Assembly (NCBI GenBank): GCA_037414955.1
Contig: JBBEWH010000203.1
Coordinates: 7,720 to 71,719, forward strand
Source of the DNA: Phytohabitans sp037414955
GTDB lineage: Bacteria; Actinomycetota; Actinomycetes; Mycobacteriales; Micromonosporaceae
Reading direction: 5' to 3'
DNA: 64,000 bases
Shown piece after piece: positions 52,497 through 61,075 of the stretch. The notes beneath the pieces were generated by a model. The model made no database searches and was not told the origin of the DNA. It saw only the letters and a list, made by a program, of their open reading frames with translations. Positions within the stretch are counted from its first letter, which is position 1. Each line of letters starts with the position of its first letter. Position numbers and translations under genes: made by a program.

Positions 52497-54380
52497 ATGA
52501 GCTTCGGGGTGCTCGGCCCGGTGACGGCCTGGGACGGCGCGGGCACGCCGGTCGACCTGCGAGGGCCGCGGCACCGGGCGGTGCTGGCGCGGCTGATCGC
52601 CGCGCGCGGCCAGTTGGTCCCCGTCGAGCGCCTGGTCGGCGACCTGTGGGAGACGCCGCCGGCGGGCGCGGTGGGCGCGGTCCGCACGTTCGTCGCGGCG
52701 CTGCGCCGGGCCGTGGAACCGCACCGCCCGCCGCGCCAGCCGGCTCGGCTGCTGGTCACCGAGGGCCCGGGGTACGCCTTGCGGGCCGCGCCGGACACAG
52801 TGGACGCCTGGCGTTTCGAGGATGCGGTCATCGCCCAGCCGTCGCTGGAAACCCTCGACGAGGCGCTCGGCTGGTGGCGCGGCCCGGCCTACGCGGGCTT
52901 CGACGAGCCGTGGGCGCGCGCCGAACGGTCCCGTCTGGACGAGCTGCGGCTGACCGCGGTCGAGCGGCGCGCCGCGGCGTTGCTGGCGGTCGGGCGGGCG
53001 GCGGACGCCGTACCCGATCTGGATGGACACACGGCGGCGCATCCGTGGCGGGAAGAGGCCTGGCGGCTGCTCGCGCTGGCCCTCTATCGCGCGGACCGCC
53101 AGGGCGACGCGCTGGCCGTGTTGCGGCGGGCCCGCGACCGGCTCCGGGAGGAGCTGGGTGTGGATCCGGGCCCGGGCCTGCGCCGCCTGGAGGCGGAGAT
53201 TCTCGGCCACACCGACGCGTGGGCGGACGCCGCGGCGGCCTACGACCGGACGGTCGCGGCCGGCACGCCGGCCCGCCTCGAAGCCACGGTCGGGCTGCTG
53301 CGCAGCCTCGCGGTCACCGGCGCCAGCGGGCTCGAGGCCGCGCGGGACCAGCGCGTCGCGGCCATCGTCGCGGCGGAGCGCACCGGCGACCCCGAGCTGG
53401 TCGCGCGGGTGATCGGGGGGTACGACGTGCCGGCGATCTGGACCCGCGCGGACGACCCGGCGCTGGCGGCCCGGATCGTGGCCGCCGCCGAGCGCGCACT
53501 CCACAGTGGACAGCATGAGGCGACCCGGGCCCGGCTGCTGGCGACGATCGCGCTGGAGTCGCGCGGCACCCGGGACGCGCGCGGGCCGGCGGCGGCCCGG
53601 GAGGCGGAGGCGATCGCGCGGCGGCTCGGCGATCCGGCGCTGCTGGCGTTCGCGCTGAACGGCGCGTTTATGCAGGCGTTCGACCGCGCCGGCCGGGCGC
53701 CGCGGCGCGACGAGATCGGCGCCGAACTCGTGGCGCTGTCCGCGCGGCACGGACTGTCCACATACGAGATTCTCGGCCACCTGGTCCGGGTCCAGGCGCG
53801 CGGCGCGCTGGGCGACTTCGCCACCGCGGACACGCACGCCGACGCCGCGGACCGGCTCGCCGCCCGCGACGGTCGGCCGCTGGTCGCGGTGTTCACCGAG
53901 GGGTACCGCGCGCTGCGGCGCGCCGCCACCGGAGCGTCGCCGGAGGCGGCCGAGGCCGGGTACCGGGATGCGGCGAAACGGCTCGACGGGGCCGGCATGC
54001 CGGGGGTGACGACCGGCCTGCTCCCGTTGGCCCTGCTGTGCCTGCGGGTGTGGCACGGCCAGCCGGCGCGCTTCGACGACGGCACCGACTGGGGACCGTA
54101 CGCGCCGTGGGCGCGGCCGCTGGTCCTCCTGGCGGACGGCCGGCGCGCGGCGGCGGCGCGGGCGCTGCGCGCGATCCCGGAGCCGCCCCGCGACCTGCTC
54201 TTCGAGGCCCTGTGGTGCCTGACCGGACGCGCGGCGCTCGCGCTCGACGACCGGTCCTTAGTGGAGCGCGCCCACGCCGAGCTGGCCCCCGCGGCGGCCG
54301 AGCTGGCCGGAGCCGGCAGCGGCATGCTCACGGCCGGCCCGGTCGCCGACCACCTCGCGGCGTTCAGCGCACCACCATGA
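52497..54380 (+). CDS. BTAD-domain transcriptional regulator, SARP-like
   Basis: A 627-aa regulator. The winged helix (FGVLGPVTAWDGAGTPVDLRGPRHRAVLARLIAARG, then VPVERLVGDLW) is followed by the bacterial transcriptional activator domain (WRFEDAVIAQ..., TAAHPWREEAWRLLALALYRADRQGDALAVLRRARDRLREELGVDPGPGL) and a long TPR-like C-terminus. There is no NB-ARC ATPase region. The local target is probably the divergent hydrolase. It is 14 kb from the NRPS/PKS operon, so a link to it is only speculative. Confidence 0.88.
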   Translation: MSFGVLGPVTAWDGAGTPVDLRGPRHRAVLARLIAARGQLVPVERLVGDLWETPPAGAVGAVRTFVAALRRAVEPHRPPRQPARLLVTEGPGYALRAAPDTVDAWRFEDAVIAQPSLETLDEALGWWRGPAYAGFDEPWARAERSRLDELRLTAVERRAAALLAVGRAADAVPDLDGHTAAHPWREEAWRLLALALYRADRQGDALAVLRRARDRLREELGVDPGPGLRRLEAEILGHTDAWADAAAAYDRTVAAGTPARLEATVGLLRSLAVTGASGLEAARDQRVAAIVAAERTGDPELVARVIGGYDVPAIWTRADDPALAARIVAAAERALHSGQHEATRARLLATIALESRGTRDARGPAAAREAEAIARRLGDPALLAFALNGAFMQAFDRAGRAPRRDEIGAELVALSARHGLSTYEILGHLVRVQARGALGDFATADTHADAADRLAARDGRPLVAVFTEGYRALRRAATGASPEAAEAGYRDAAKRLDGAGMPGVTTGLLPLALLCLRVWHGQPARFDDGTDWGPYAPWARPLVLLADGRRAAAARALRAIPEPPRDLLFEALWCLTGRAALALDDRSLVERAHAELAPAAAELAGAGSGMLTAGPVADHLAAFSAPP

Positions 54381-54388
54381 GTGGCGGG

Positions 54389-55852
54389 TCAGAAGGGGTA
54401 GGTCGGGGGTTCGCCGCGCATCGTCACCCAGCGGGTCTCGGTGAAGGCGTCGATGTTGGCGGCCGGGCCGCCGAAGCGGGAGCCGGTGCCGGACAGGCCG
54501 ACGCCGCCGAACGGGGCGTTCGCCTCGTCGTTCACCGTCTGGTCGTTGATGTGCACGATGCCGGTCGGGATCCGGTCGGCGAGGGCCAAACCACGCATCG
54601 GGTCGCGCGTGACGATGCCCAGCGACAGCCCGTACCCGCTGGCGGTCGCGAGCCGCACCGCCTCCTCCACCGTGGCGTACCGGACGACCGGCGCCACCGG
54701 CCCGAAGATCTCCTCGGTGACGGCCGGCGCGGTGCTGGGCACGTCGGACAGCACGGTCGGCGCGTAGCACAGGCCCTCGTAGGTGCCGCCGGCGGCGAGC
54801 GTGGCGCCGGCCGAGACGCTGCCGGTGACCAGCTCGTGCACCTTGTCGCGCTGACCGGCGTCGATGAGCGGGCCGAGCGCCACCTCCTGGCGCGCCGGGT
54901 CGCCGGCCGGTAGCTTGGCGGCCTTGTCGGTCAGCCGCGCGACGAAGTCGTCGTAGAGCCGCTCGGGTACCAGGTGGCGGCCGGTGGTCATGCAGATCTG
55001 GCCCTGGTGGAAGAACGTGCCCCAGGCGGCGAGGTTGGCCGCCGCGTCGACGTCGGCGTCGTCGAGCACGACGAGCGCCGAGTTGCCGCCCAGCTCCAGG
55101 TGGGCCCGCTTGAGGTGGCGGCCGGCGAGCTCGCCGACCCGGCGCCCGGCCGCCGTGGAACCGGTGAACGAGATGACCGGCACCAGGGGATGGCTGACCA
55201 TGGCCTCCCCCACGTCGGCGCCGCCGGGCAGCACCTGCAGCACGCCGGGCGGCAGGCCGGCCTCCTCGAAGACGCGCGCGAGCACCACGCCGCCGGTCAC
55301 CGCGGTGCGCGGGTCGGGTTTGAGGACGACCGCGTTGCCGAGCGCGAGCGCCGGTGCGACGGAGCGGATGCCGAGGATGATCGGCACGTTGAACGGCGAG
55401 ATGACGCCGACGACGCCGACCGGCACCCGGCGGGCCATCGACAGCCGCGGCTGCTCGCTCGCCAGCAGCTGGCCGTAGGGCTGGCTGGGCAGCGCCGCCG
55501 CCTCGTAGCACTCCTGCTCGGCGACGTGCAGCGCGAAGCCGGCCATCCCGGGGACCGCGCCGACCTCGCGCACGTTCCACCAGGAGATCTCCTCGCCGTG
55601 CGCGGCCCACAGCTGCGCCGCCCGGCGCAGCACCGCGGCGCGCTCGGGGTGCGGGGTGGCCGCCCAGGCCGGCTGCGCCTCGGCGGCGCGCTCGACCGCC
55701 TTGGCCAGGTCGTCGGCGTTGGCCAGGCCGGCCCGGCCGAGCACGGCACCGGTGGCCGGCTCGATCACATCCCGGCCGCCGGCCGAGCCGGCGACCCACT
55801 CCCCGTCGATAAAGATCCGGTTTGTCCAGGTACTGGGGTCGAGGAACGCCAT
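54389..55852 (-). CDS. NAD(P)-dependent aldehyde dehydrogenase, benzaldehyde/vanillin type
   Basis: A 487-aa ALDH. The catalytic general base is Glu253 (HLELGGNSAL) and the nucleophile Cys287 (HQGQICMTTGR); EEIFGPVAPV and the C-terminal HINDQTVNDEANAPFGGVG, which differs from betaine-type ALDHs, are typical of aromatic aldehyde dehydrogenases. It is downstream of an IclR regulator on the same strand, with a palindrome in the gap. This suggests aromatic-compound catabolism. Confidence 0.9.
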   Translation of the reverse strand: MAFLDPSTWTNRIFIDGEWVAGSAGGRDVIEPATGAVLGRAGLANADDLAKAVERAAEAQPAWAATPHPERAAVLRRAAQLWAAHGEEISWWNVREVGAVPGMAGFALHVAEQECYEAAALPSQPYGQLLASEQPRLSMARRVPVGVVGVISPFNVPIILGIRSVAPALALGNAVVLKPDPRTAVTGGVVLARVFEEAGLPPGVLQVLPGGADVGEAMVSHPLVPVISFTGSTAAGRRVGELAGRHLKRAHLELGGNSALVVLDDADVDAAANLAAWGTFFHQGQICMTTGRHLVPERLYDDFVARLTDKAAKLPAGDPARQEVALGPLIDAGQRDKVHELVTGSVSAGATLAAGGTYEGLCYAPTVLSDVPSTAPAVTEEIFGPVAPVVRYATVEEAVRLATASGYGLSLGIVTRDPMRGLALADRIPTGIVHINDQTVNDEANAPFGGVGLSGTGSRFGGPAANIDAFTETRWVTMRGEPPTYPF

Positions 55853-55891
55853 GGCCGGACCGTACGACCATGTTTCCGGTCAATCAACATG

Positions 55892-55912
55892 GCGTTTCAA
55901 TTATTCAAACGC
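55892..55912. promoter_or_regulatory. 21-bp palindrome upstream of the aldehyde dehydrogenase
   Basis: GCGTTTCAAT-T-ATTCAAACGC; nine of ten arm positions pair. It is AT-rich at the centre, starts 40 bp before the ALDH ATG and overlaps the stop codon of the IclR gene. A likely IclR-type operator. A related GTTTCAGTGGTTCGAAC is found just upstream of the IclR gene itself (56749-56765). Confidence 0.6.
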
Positions 55913-56729
55913 TTCCGCCGTTCGAGCGGTATCCCAGCCTCGCGGAGATCTCCATGACCGCGTGCCGCAGCGGGCCCTCCAGCCGGCGCACCACCGACTC
56001 GACGGCGGCGTTCCAGACGGTGAGGTGGATGGCGATGTTCACGGCGGCGATCACCGTGCCGGTGCGGTCGCGCACCGGCGCGGCCACCGAGCGCAGCCCG
56101 GCCGCGAGCTCCTCGTCGTTGACCGCGATGCCGTCCCGGCGGATCCGCTCGAGCGCGGACATCAGCTGCTCGCGGGCGGTGATGGTCTTGGGCCCGCGGC
56201 GGGCCAGGTCGGTGCGGTCCAGCAGGGCACGCAGGGCCGCCGGTTCCCGGTACGCGAGCAGCACCTTGCCCATCGACGTGCAGTACGCCGGCAGCCGCGA
56301 GCCGACGTGCAGGCTCAGCCCCATCGCGAAGTTGCTGGCCCGGCCGCTGCGCCGGCGGTCGATGTAGACGATGTCCGGGCCGTCGAGCACCGCCATGCTG
56401 ACCGTGTACCCGGTCTCGTCGGACAGCGCCTGCAGGTACTGCCCGGCCACCCGGGTGATCTCCATCGAGTTGATGGCGGCGAACCCGAGGTCGATGACGC
56501 GCGGCCCGAGCGAGTACTTCTTCGTCTCCGGGTCCTGCTGGACGTAGCCGAGCTTGGCCAGCGTCGCCACGTACCGGTACGTGGTGCTCTTGTTGAGCCC
56601 CACCGACCGGGCCACGTCGGCGATGCCCAGCACCGGCCGGGTCTCGGTGAACGAGGACAGGATCTGCAGCCCGCGCTCCAGCGACTGGGAGTAGCGCTCG
56701 GGTGAGTCGGGGGCTCCGTCAGAGGCCAT
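55905..56729 (-). CDS. IclR family regulator
   Basis: A 274-aa protein of the PcaR/PobR branch. Winged helix: SLERGLQILSSFTETRPVLGIADVARSVGLNKSTTYRYVATLAKLGYV. The effector domain includes YIDRRRSGRASNFAMGLSLHVGSRLPAYCTSMGKVLLA and IAVNDEELAAGLRSVAAPVRDRTG. Such regulators respond to aromatic acids. It is upstream of and on the same strand as the ALDH gene, with the probable operator between them. Confidence 0.9.
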   Translation of the reverse strand: MASDGAPDSPERYSQSLERGLQILSSFTETRPVLGIADVARSVGLNKSTTYRYVATLAKLGYVQQDPETKKYSLGPRVIDLGFAAINSMEITRVAGQYLQALSDETGYTVSMAVLDGPDIVYIDRRRSGRASNFAMGLSLHVGSRLPAYCTSMGKVLLAYREPAALRALLDRTDLARRGPKTITAREQLMSALERIRRDGIAVNDEELAAGLRSVAAPVRDRTGTVIAAVNIAIHLTVWNAAVESVVRRLEGPLRHAVMEISARLGYRSNGGSV

Positions 56730-56836
56730 GCGGCATGCTAGCGCCACTGTTTCAGTGGTTCGAACGTCGGTTACCATCCGCGCCAGACATGGGTGGTTCG
56801 ATGCGCGGCGAGGGATCAGCCGTGCCGGCGCACCGT

Positions 56837-56961
56837 GTTGATCGAGGGCTTGTCGTGGCTCATTCCCGTTGATCGAGGGCTTATCGTCCCGAGTGGATCT
56901 CCAAACCGCCACGACAAGCCCTCGGTCGGCCAGCGATCACCACGACAAGCCCTCGATCAAC
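56837..56961. repeat. four-copy nested inverted repeat, GTTGATCGAGGGCTTGTCGT family
   Basis: GTTGATCGAGGGCTTGTCGT occurs at 56837 and, with one change, at 56868. Its complement starting CCACGACAAGCCCTCG occurs at 56909 and 56940. Outer and inner pairs can fold into nested hairpins over about 125 bp. It is in the gap between the IclR promoter and the ABC/amidohydrolase remnants. A different palindrome family from the ATGATCAAGG elements but with the same TTGATC tip. Confidence 0.75.
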
Positions 56962-57023
56962 GGGGGTCAGACAGGCACGCCGAGGAGCGGGCGATGGCGC
57001 GACCGCTCTCGTACGCGCCCGTT

Positions 57024-57085
57024 CCCCATGATCAAGGCGTCCCTCAAGTAGCTCTAACGACTTGAGGGACGCCTTGATCATGGGG
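57024..57085. repeat. ATGATCAAGG palindrome (dispersed family)
   Basis: CCCCATGATCAAGGCGTCCC and the complementary right arm, continuing CTCAAGT/ACTTGAG around GCTCTAAC; 25 paired bases. It truncates the amidohydrolase remnant: the reading frame of that remnant runs straight into this element. Confidence 0.85.
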
Positions 57086-57405
57086 AGGGGGATCAGGATG
57101 CCGCTGGCGGAGCCGGACAGGGCGGTGTCGGTGTAGAAGCGGCGGAAGTAGTCCAGCGAGCGCAGCGACAGCCGGCCGCGCAGCCGCCGGCCGCGGAGTT
57201 CGCGCATGGTCTCGGTGGCCAGCCTCGCCAACGCCGGCGACTCCGCCGGCCCGGCGAGCAGCTCGATCGGCGGCGACGACAGGGTGAGGATCTGCTGGTA
57301 CCCGTCGCCGAGCTCGTCCATCATGCGCAGCCGGGCGTCGAGGTCGTGCGGGGCGGGCAGCTCCAGCCACCGCTTCAGGGCACGGGGATCGACCGCGAGC
57401 GCACG
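57086..57405 (-). pseudogene. amidohydrolase remnant fused behind an ABC permease
   Basis: In frame with the permease remnant, the sequence HDLDARLRMMDELGDGYQQILTLSSPPIELLAGPAESPALARLATETM matches the N-terminal part of amidohydrolase-2 (decarboxylase-like) proteins. It jumps directly to SLRSLDYFRRFYTDTALSGS, which in the family lies about 150 residues later and belongs near the C-terminus. The last part of the gene is missing at the palindrome. The metal-binding His motifs are absent, so it is not functional. Confidence 0.7.
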
Positions 57406-58040
57406 CATCCGCGCGAAGTACCGCGCGACGGCGATGACGACCAGGAGTACCGCGAGCACGCTCGCGCCGTCGAACCGGCCGCCGGCCTGGGTGACGATGC
57501 GCCCGAGGCCGGCGACGGCGACGAACATCTCGCCGTTGATCATGCCGGTGACGGCGCGGCCGACGCCGAGCCGGACACCCGCCATGATCAGGGGCGTGGC
57601 CGCGGGCAGGACCGCGCGGAGCAGCACCTGGCGCTCGCTCGTGCCGTAGGAGCGGCCATCAAGAAGAAGATCGGCGCGAACACCAATGACGGCGCGGTCA
57701 GCAGCGCGTAGACGTAAGCGCGTAGACGTACATGCCGAGGGCGGCCTCCACCTTGCGGTAGCGGCCCATGGCGACACCCACGACGAGCCCCACGGCCAGT
57801 GAGAGCGCGAACCCGGCCACCAGGTTGACGAGGCTGGCGCCCAGGCTGCCCAGGATCTGTCCATTGGAGACCATGTCCACGAGCCGGCGCAGCACCGTAC
57901 TCCATGGCGGGAAGAACGATACCCCCGCCAGCTGCCCGACCAGCTCCCACAGCGCGGCGCCGGCCGCGAGACTGACCAGCGCGGGCCGGCAGGCGCCGCC
58001 ACGCGGCCCGGCGCCGCCGACCGGCGGCCGGCGCGCTCAC
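57406..58040 (-). pseudogene. ABC transporter permease (SsuC/TauC-like), frameshifted and deleted
   Basis: The start (LRRLVDMVSNGQILGSLGASLVNLVAGFALSLAVGLVVGVAMGRYR) is in one frame. A 14-bp tandem duplication near 57715 (TACGTCTACGCGCT twice) shifts the frame into YALLTAPSLVFAPIFFLM. A deletion of roughly 50 codons then leads, in a third frame, to RSYGTSERQVLLRAVLPAATPLIMAGVRLGVGRAVTGMINGEMF. The 3' end runs into the amidohydrolase fragment. It was once part of a nitrate/sulfonate-type importer with the ATPase remnant next to it. Confidence 0.8.
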
Positions 58041-58566
58041 GAGGCCACCGTGGACGGACGGCGGTGTTCGGCGTGCATGTCCCGGAGCCGGTTCCAGAGA
58101 TGCGCCGTCAGCTCGACGTAGTCGGCGGACCGCTCGACGGCTCCGATGTCGCTGGAGCGCGGCCGCGCCAGCGGCACCGGGACGATCTCGGCGATCTGGC
58201 CGGGGCGGGCGCTCATCGACACCACCCGGTCGCCGAGCAGCACCGCCTCTTCCATGCTGTGCGTGATGAACACGACCGTCATCCGCTGGCGCTCCCAGAT
58301 GGACAGCAACTCCTCCTGGAGGAGGCGGCGGGTCTGCTCGTCGACGGCGCCGAACGGCTCGTCCATGAGCAGCACGCGCGGCTCCACGGCGAGGGCGCGG
58401 GCGCTGCCGACCCGCTGCCGCATGCCGCCGGACAGCTCGCCGGGCCGCTTGGTCTCGAACCCCCGCAGCCCACCATCTCGATGAGCGCGCGGGCCAGCGG
58501 CGCGCCGCCGACCACGATGCTGAGCCACCGGCTCATCCCCCGGGACACCACCGCCCGCCGCATTGA
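58037..58566 (-). pseudogene. ABC transporter ATPase remnant lacking Walker A
   Basis: The C-terminal half of an SsuB/TauB-type ATPase is intact: KRPGELSGGMRQRVGSARALAVEPRVLLMDEPFGAVDEQTRRLLQEEL, THSMEEAVLLGDRVV, MSARPGQIAEIVPVPL. A one-base loss near 58467 separates it from ARALIEMVG in another frame. Upstream of that the Walker A region is gone. The 5' breakpoint coincides with TTGATCATGGG at 58564, half of the dispersed palindrome. Overlaps the permease remnant by 4 nt, as intact operons do. Confidence 0.8.
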
Positions 58567-58680
58567 TCATGGGCACCGCCCCACGCGTTGAACCTTTCGC
58601 GCGACGGCTCCGTACCGTGTTGCGACGCAATGAGTGCACCCCTACACGTAATCGCAGGCATACACAGCGGAGGTGACGAG

Positions 58681-59409
58681 TTGGGCATCGGAGCGCGGTT
58701 GAAGCTCCTCCCCGGCCTGATGACGGCATGCGTGGCAGGGCTGATCGCCGGTACCGTCGTGGTGCCGGCCGTCGCGGTCGCCGCCCCGGCGCCGACCCAG
58801 CTGAGCGCGACGGACCTGGCGCTGCTCAACGGGGTACGCCTGGCTGGCCTCTGGGAGATGCCGGCGGGCCAGATGGCGGCCGAGCGCGGCAACCGGCAAC
58901 GGGTCCGGGAGGTCGGCGCGGAGATCGCGAAGCAGCACGCGGACCTGGACCAGCTGGTGGTCGACGCGGCCAACAAGCTCGGTGTGCAGCTGCCCACCGA
59001 GCCGAACGAACAGCAGCAGGGCTGGCTGAACGAGATGCGCGACGCGTCCTCGGGTCGCGAGCTCGACCAGATCTTCGTGGACCGGCTGCGCGCCGCGCAC
59101 GGCAAGATCTTCCCGGTCATCGGCGCGGTCCGGTCGGGCACCCGCAACGAGGTGGTGCGGCAGCTCGCCCAGGACGCGAACGGCTTCGTGATGACCCACA
59201 TGACGCTGCTGGAGAGCACCGGCATCGTGCGGTACCAGGAGTTGCCGGCCGCCGTGATGCCGGCCGACCAGCCGCCGATCGACTCCTTGCGGGAGACGGC
59301 GCTGGCCTCCGCGGCGGGTGGCTTCAGTCCCACCCTGCTCTGGGGCGTGGTGCTGGTCGCGTTGCTGCTCGGCCTGCTGGGCACCTATCGACTCTTCAAA
59401 CCGAGGTAG
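58681..59409 (+). CDS. DUF4142 exported membrane-anchored protein
   Basis: A 242-aa protein started at TTG 58681, chosen because the ideal ribosome site GGAGGTGA lies 5 nt upstream. A signal peptide (LMTACVAGLIAGTVVVPAVAVAAPA) is followed by the DUF4142 four-helix region: SATDLALLNGVRLAGLWEMPAGQMAAERGNRQRVREVGAEIAKQHADLDQLV and a matching second half. A C-terminal transmembrane helix (SPTLLWGVVLVALLLGLLGTYRLF) anchors it outside the membrane. Function unknown; ferritin-like fold by family. The next gene is 2 nt downstream. Confidence 0.85.
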   Translation: MGIGARLKLLPGLMTACVAGLIAGTVVVPAVAVAAPAPTQLSATDLALLNGVRLAGLWEMPAGQMAAERGNRQRVREVGAEIAKQHADLDQLVVDAANKLGVQLPTEPNEQQQGWLNEMRDASSGRELDQIFVDRLRAAHGKIFPVIGAVRSGTRNEVVRQLAQDANGFVMTHMTLLESTGIVRYQELPAAVMPADQPPIDSLRETALASAAGGFSPTLLWGVVLVALLLGLLGTYRLFKPR

Positions 59410-59411
59410 GC

Positions 59412-59963
59412 ATGCTCACACTCGCCGCGCCCCCGCGCGACCATGCCGAGCTGACACCGGCGGCCACCACGCAGGCGGCCGCGGTGGCGGACGCGCTGCT
59501 GGCGACCAGCCGGGTGCTGGTCGCGCTGGCCGCGAGCTCGATCGTGCACGTCGACGCCGAGGTCACGCTGGTCCAGTTCCGCGGCCTCGTGGTGCTGGCG
59601 TCGCGCGGTCCACAACGCACGGTCGACCTGGCCGTGGAGCTGGAGGTGGCGCCATCCACCGCGACCCGGATGTGCGACCGGCTGGTCCGCAGGGACCTGG
59701 TGCGGCGGTACCGGCGGATGGAGGACCGGCGCGCCACCTGGGTCGGGCTGACGGAGCGCGGGCGCGACCTGGTCGGCCAGGTCATGCACCACCGCCAGGC
59801 GGCCATCGGCGAGCTGGTCCGCGCGACGCCGGTCGCCGACCCGGAGATCCTGGTCGCGGCGCTGGACGCGTTCGTGCGCACGGCGGGCGAGACGCCCGAG
59901 TCGCAGTGGTGGCTGCGGTGGGAGGTATCCACGACGCCACCCCCGGACACCGTCACCGCCTGA
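59412..59963 (+). CDS. MarR family regulator
   Basis: A 183-aa winged-helix regulator. DNA-binding region: VTLVQFRGLVVLASRGPQRTVDLAVELEVAPSTATRMCDRLVRRDLVRRYRRMEDRRATWVGLTERGRDLV. It begins 2 nt after the DUF4142 gene, so they form an operon. A palindrome follows 9 bp after its stop. Confidence 0.88.
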   Translation: MLTLAAPPRDHAELTPAATTQAAAVADALLATSRVLVALAASSIVHVDAEVTLVQFRGLVVLASRGPQRTVDLAVELEVAPSTATRMCDRLVRRDLVRRYRRMEDRRATWVGLTERGRDLVGQVMHHRQAAIGELVRATPVADPEILVAALDAFVRTAGETPESQWWLRWEVSTTPPPDTVTA

Positions 59964-59971
59964 CGCAACCC

Positions 59972-60031
59972 GCCATGATCAAGGCGTCCTTCAAGTCGTT
60001 AGAACTACTTGAAGGACGCCTTGATCATGGC
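59972..60031. repeat. ATGATCAAGG palindrome (dispersed family)
   Basis: GCCATGATCAAGGCGTCC on the left and its complement on the right. The inner arm is TTCAAGT/ACTTGAA in place of the CTCAAGT/ACTTGAG of other copies: both sides have changed. 25 pairs around CGTTAGAACT. It separates the convergent MarR and alcohol dehydrogenase genes and holds the latter's stop codon. Confidence 0.85.
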
Positions 60032-61059
60032 AGGGTCAGGATCACCTTGTCGGCGGCGCCGGGGGTCATCACCAGCTCGAACGCCCGCTTGGCGTCGCTG
60101 AGGGGTACCCGGTGGCTGATCAGCTTGGCGAACCGCTCCCAGTGGTCGGCGATCTCCGGCGTGACCTCGAAGATCTCCGTCGGGTAGCCCATCGACGCCA
60201 CCAGGGTCATCTCGCTGCGCAGCATCACGGACAGGTCGATGGGCGCGGGCTTCTTCTGGACCGCCACCATGACCAGCTTCGCGCCCCACTTCCCGGCCCC
60301 GAGCGCGGTGTTGACCACCGCGGTCACGCCGGCCGCGTCGATGTAGATGTCGGTCGCCGGCCGGGGCTGGCCGAGCGCGTTCGTGGCCGCGCCGTGCAGC
60401 TCGGTCAGGCGGGCGGCGACATCCTCGCGGGACGAGTCGATGACGGCGTCCGCCCCGACCTCCGTGGCGAGCGCGAGGCGCTCGGGGACGACGTCGGCGA
60501 CCACCACGTGCTGGACGCCGCGCAATTTGAGCCAGATGGTGGCGCCGAGCCCGATCGGCCCGGCCCCGAAGACGATCACCTTGTCGGTGGGCGTGGCCCC
60601 GGACCGGTTGACGCAGTGCCGGGCCACCGCCATCGGCTCGTTGAGCGCGGCGACGTCGAACGGCACCGCGTCCGGGATGATCGCCAGGCTCTTGCCGACG
60701 ACCGCGTTCTCGACCAGCAGGTACTCGCTCATCGCGCCGTACGGCTCGCCGTTGCCCATCAGGCCGGTGCGGCTGGCCATCGGGTTGACCACCACCCGGT
60801 CCCCGACCGCCAGGCCGCTGACCTCCGCGCCGACCTCCGCGACCTCGCCGGCCGGCTCGTGGCCGATGTTCACCGGGACGAGCTGTCCGCCGGGTCCGAA
60901 CGGCACGCCGCCGCGACGCACGTGGTCGACGTCGGTGCCGCAGATGCCGCACGCGCGCATGCGCAGCAGCACGTCCTTGGGGCCGGGCGTGGGGCGCTCG
61001 ATCTCGATGACGTCGACCGCACCGGGCGCGCCGACCTGTATCGCCTTCATGGTGGTCAT
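60025..61059 (-). CDS. zinc-dependent alcohol dehydrogenase, MDR family
   Basis: A 344-aa medium-chain dehydrogenase. Catalytic zinc ligands are Cys40 (GICGTD), His67-Glu68 (GHEPAG) and a Glu in LNEPMAVARHCV. The cofactor motif is FGAGPIGLGA and VADVVPERL suggests NAD(H). The usual structural-zinc loop with four cysteines is replaced by NPMASRTGLMGNGEPYG, as in some tetrameric alcohol/polyol dehydrogenases. The TetR gene upstream on the same strand starts 17 bp away and probably controls it. Confidence 0.9.
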   Translation of the reverse strand: MTTMKAIQVGAPGAVDVIEIERPTPGPKDVLLRMRACGICGTDVDHVRRGGVPFGPGGQLVPVNIGHEPAGEVAEVGAEVSGLAVGDRVVVNPMASRTGLMGNGEPYGAMSEYLLVENAVVGKSLAIIPDAVPFDVAALNEPMAVARHCVNRSGATPTDKVIVFGAGPIGLGATIWLKLRGVQHVVVADVVPERLALATEVGADAVIDSSREDVAARLTELHGAATNALGQPRPATDIYIDAAGVTAVVNTALGAGKWGAKLVMVAVQKKPAPIDLSVMLRSEMTLVASMGYPTEIFEVTPEIADHWERFAKLISHRVPLSDAKRAFELVMTPGAADKVILTLP

Positions 61060-61075
61060 GACTCACTCTCCTGCG

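Noticed and set aside
52497..54380. The BTAD regulator as the pathway-specific regulator of the NRPS/PKS operon
   Set aside because: It lies 14 kb away among unrelated genes and is divergent from a hydrolase; nothing in the sequence ties it to the operon.
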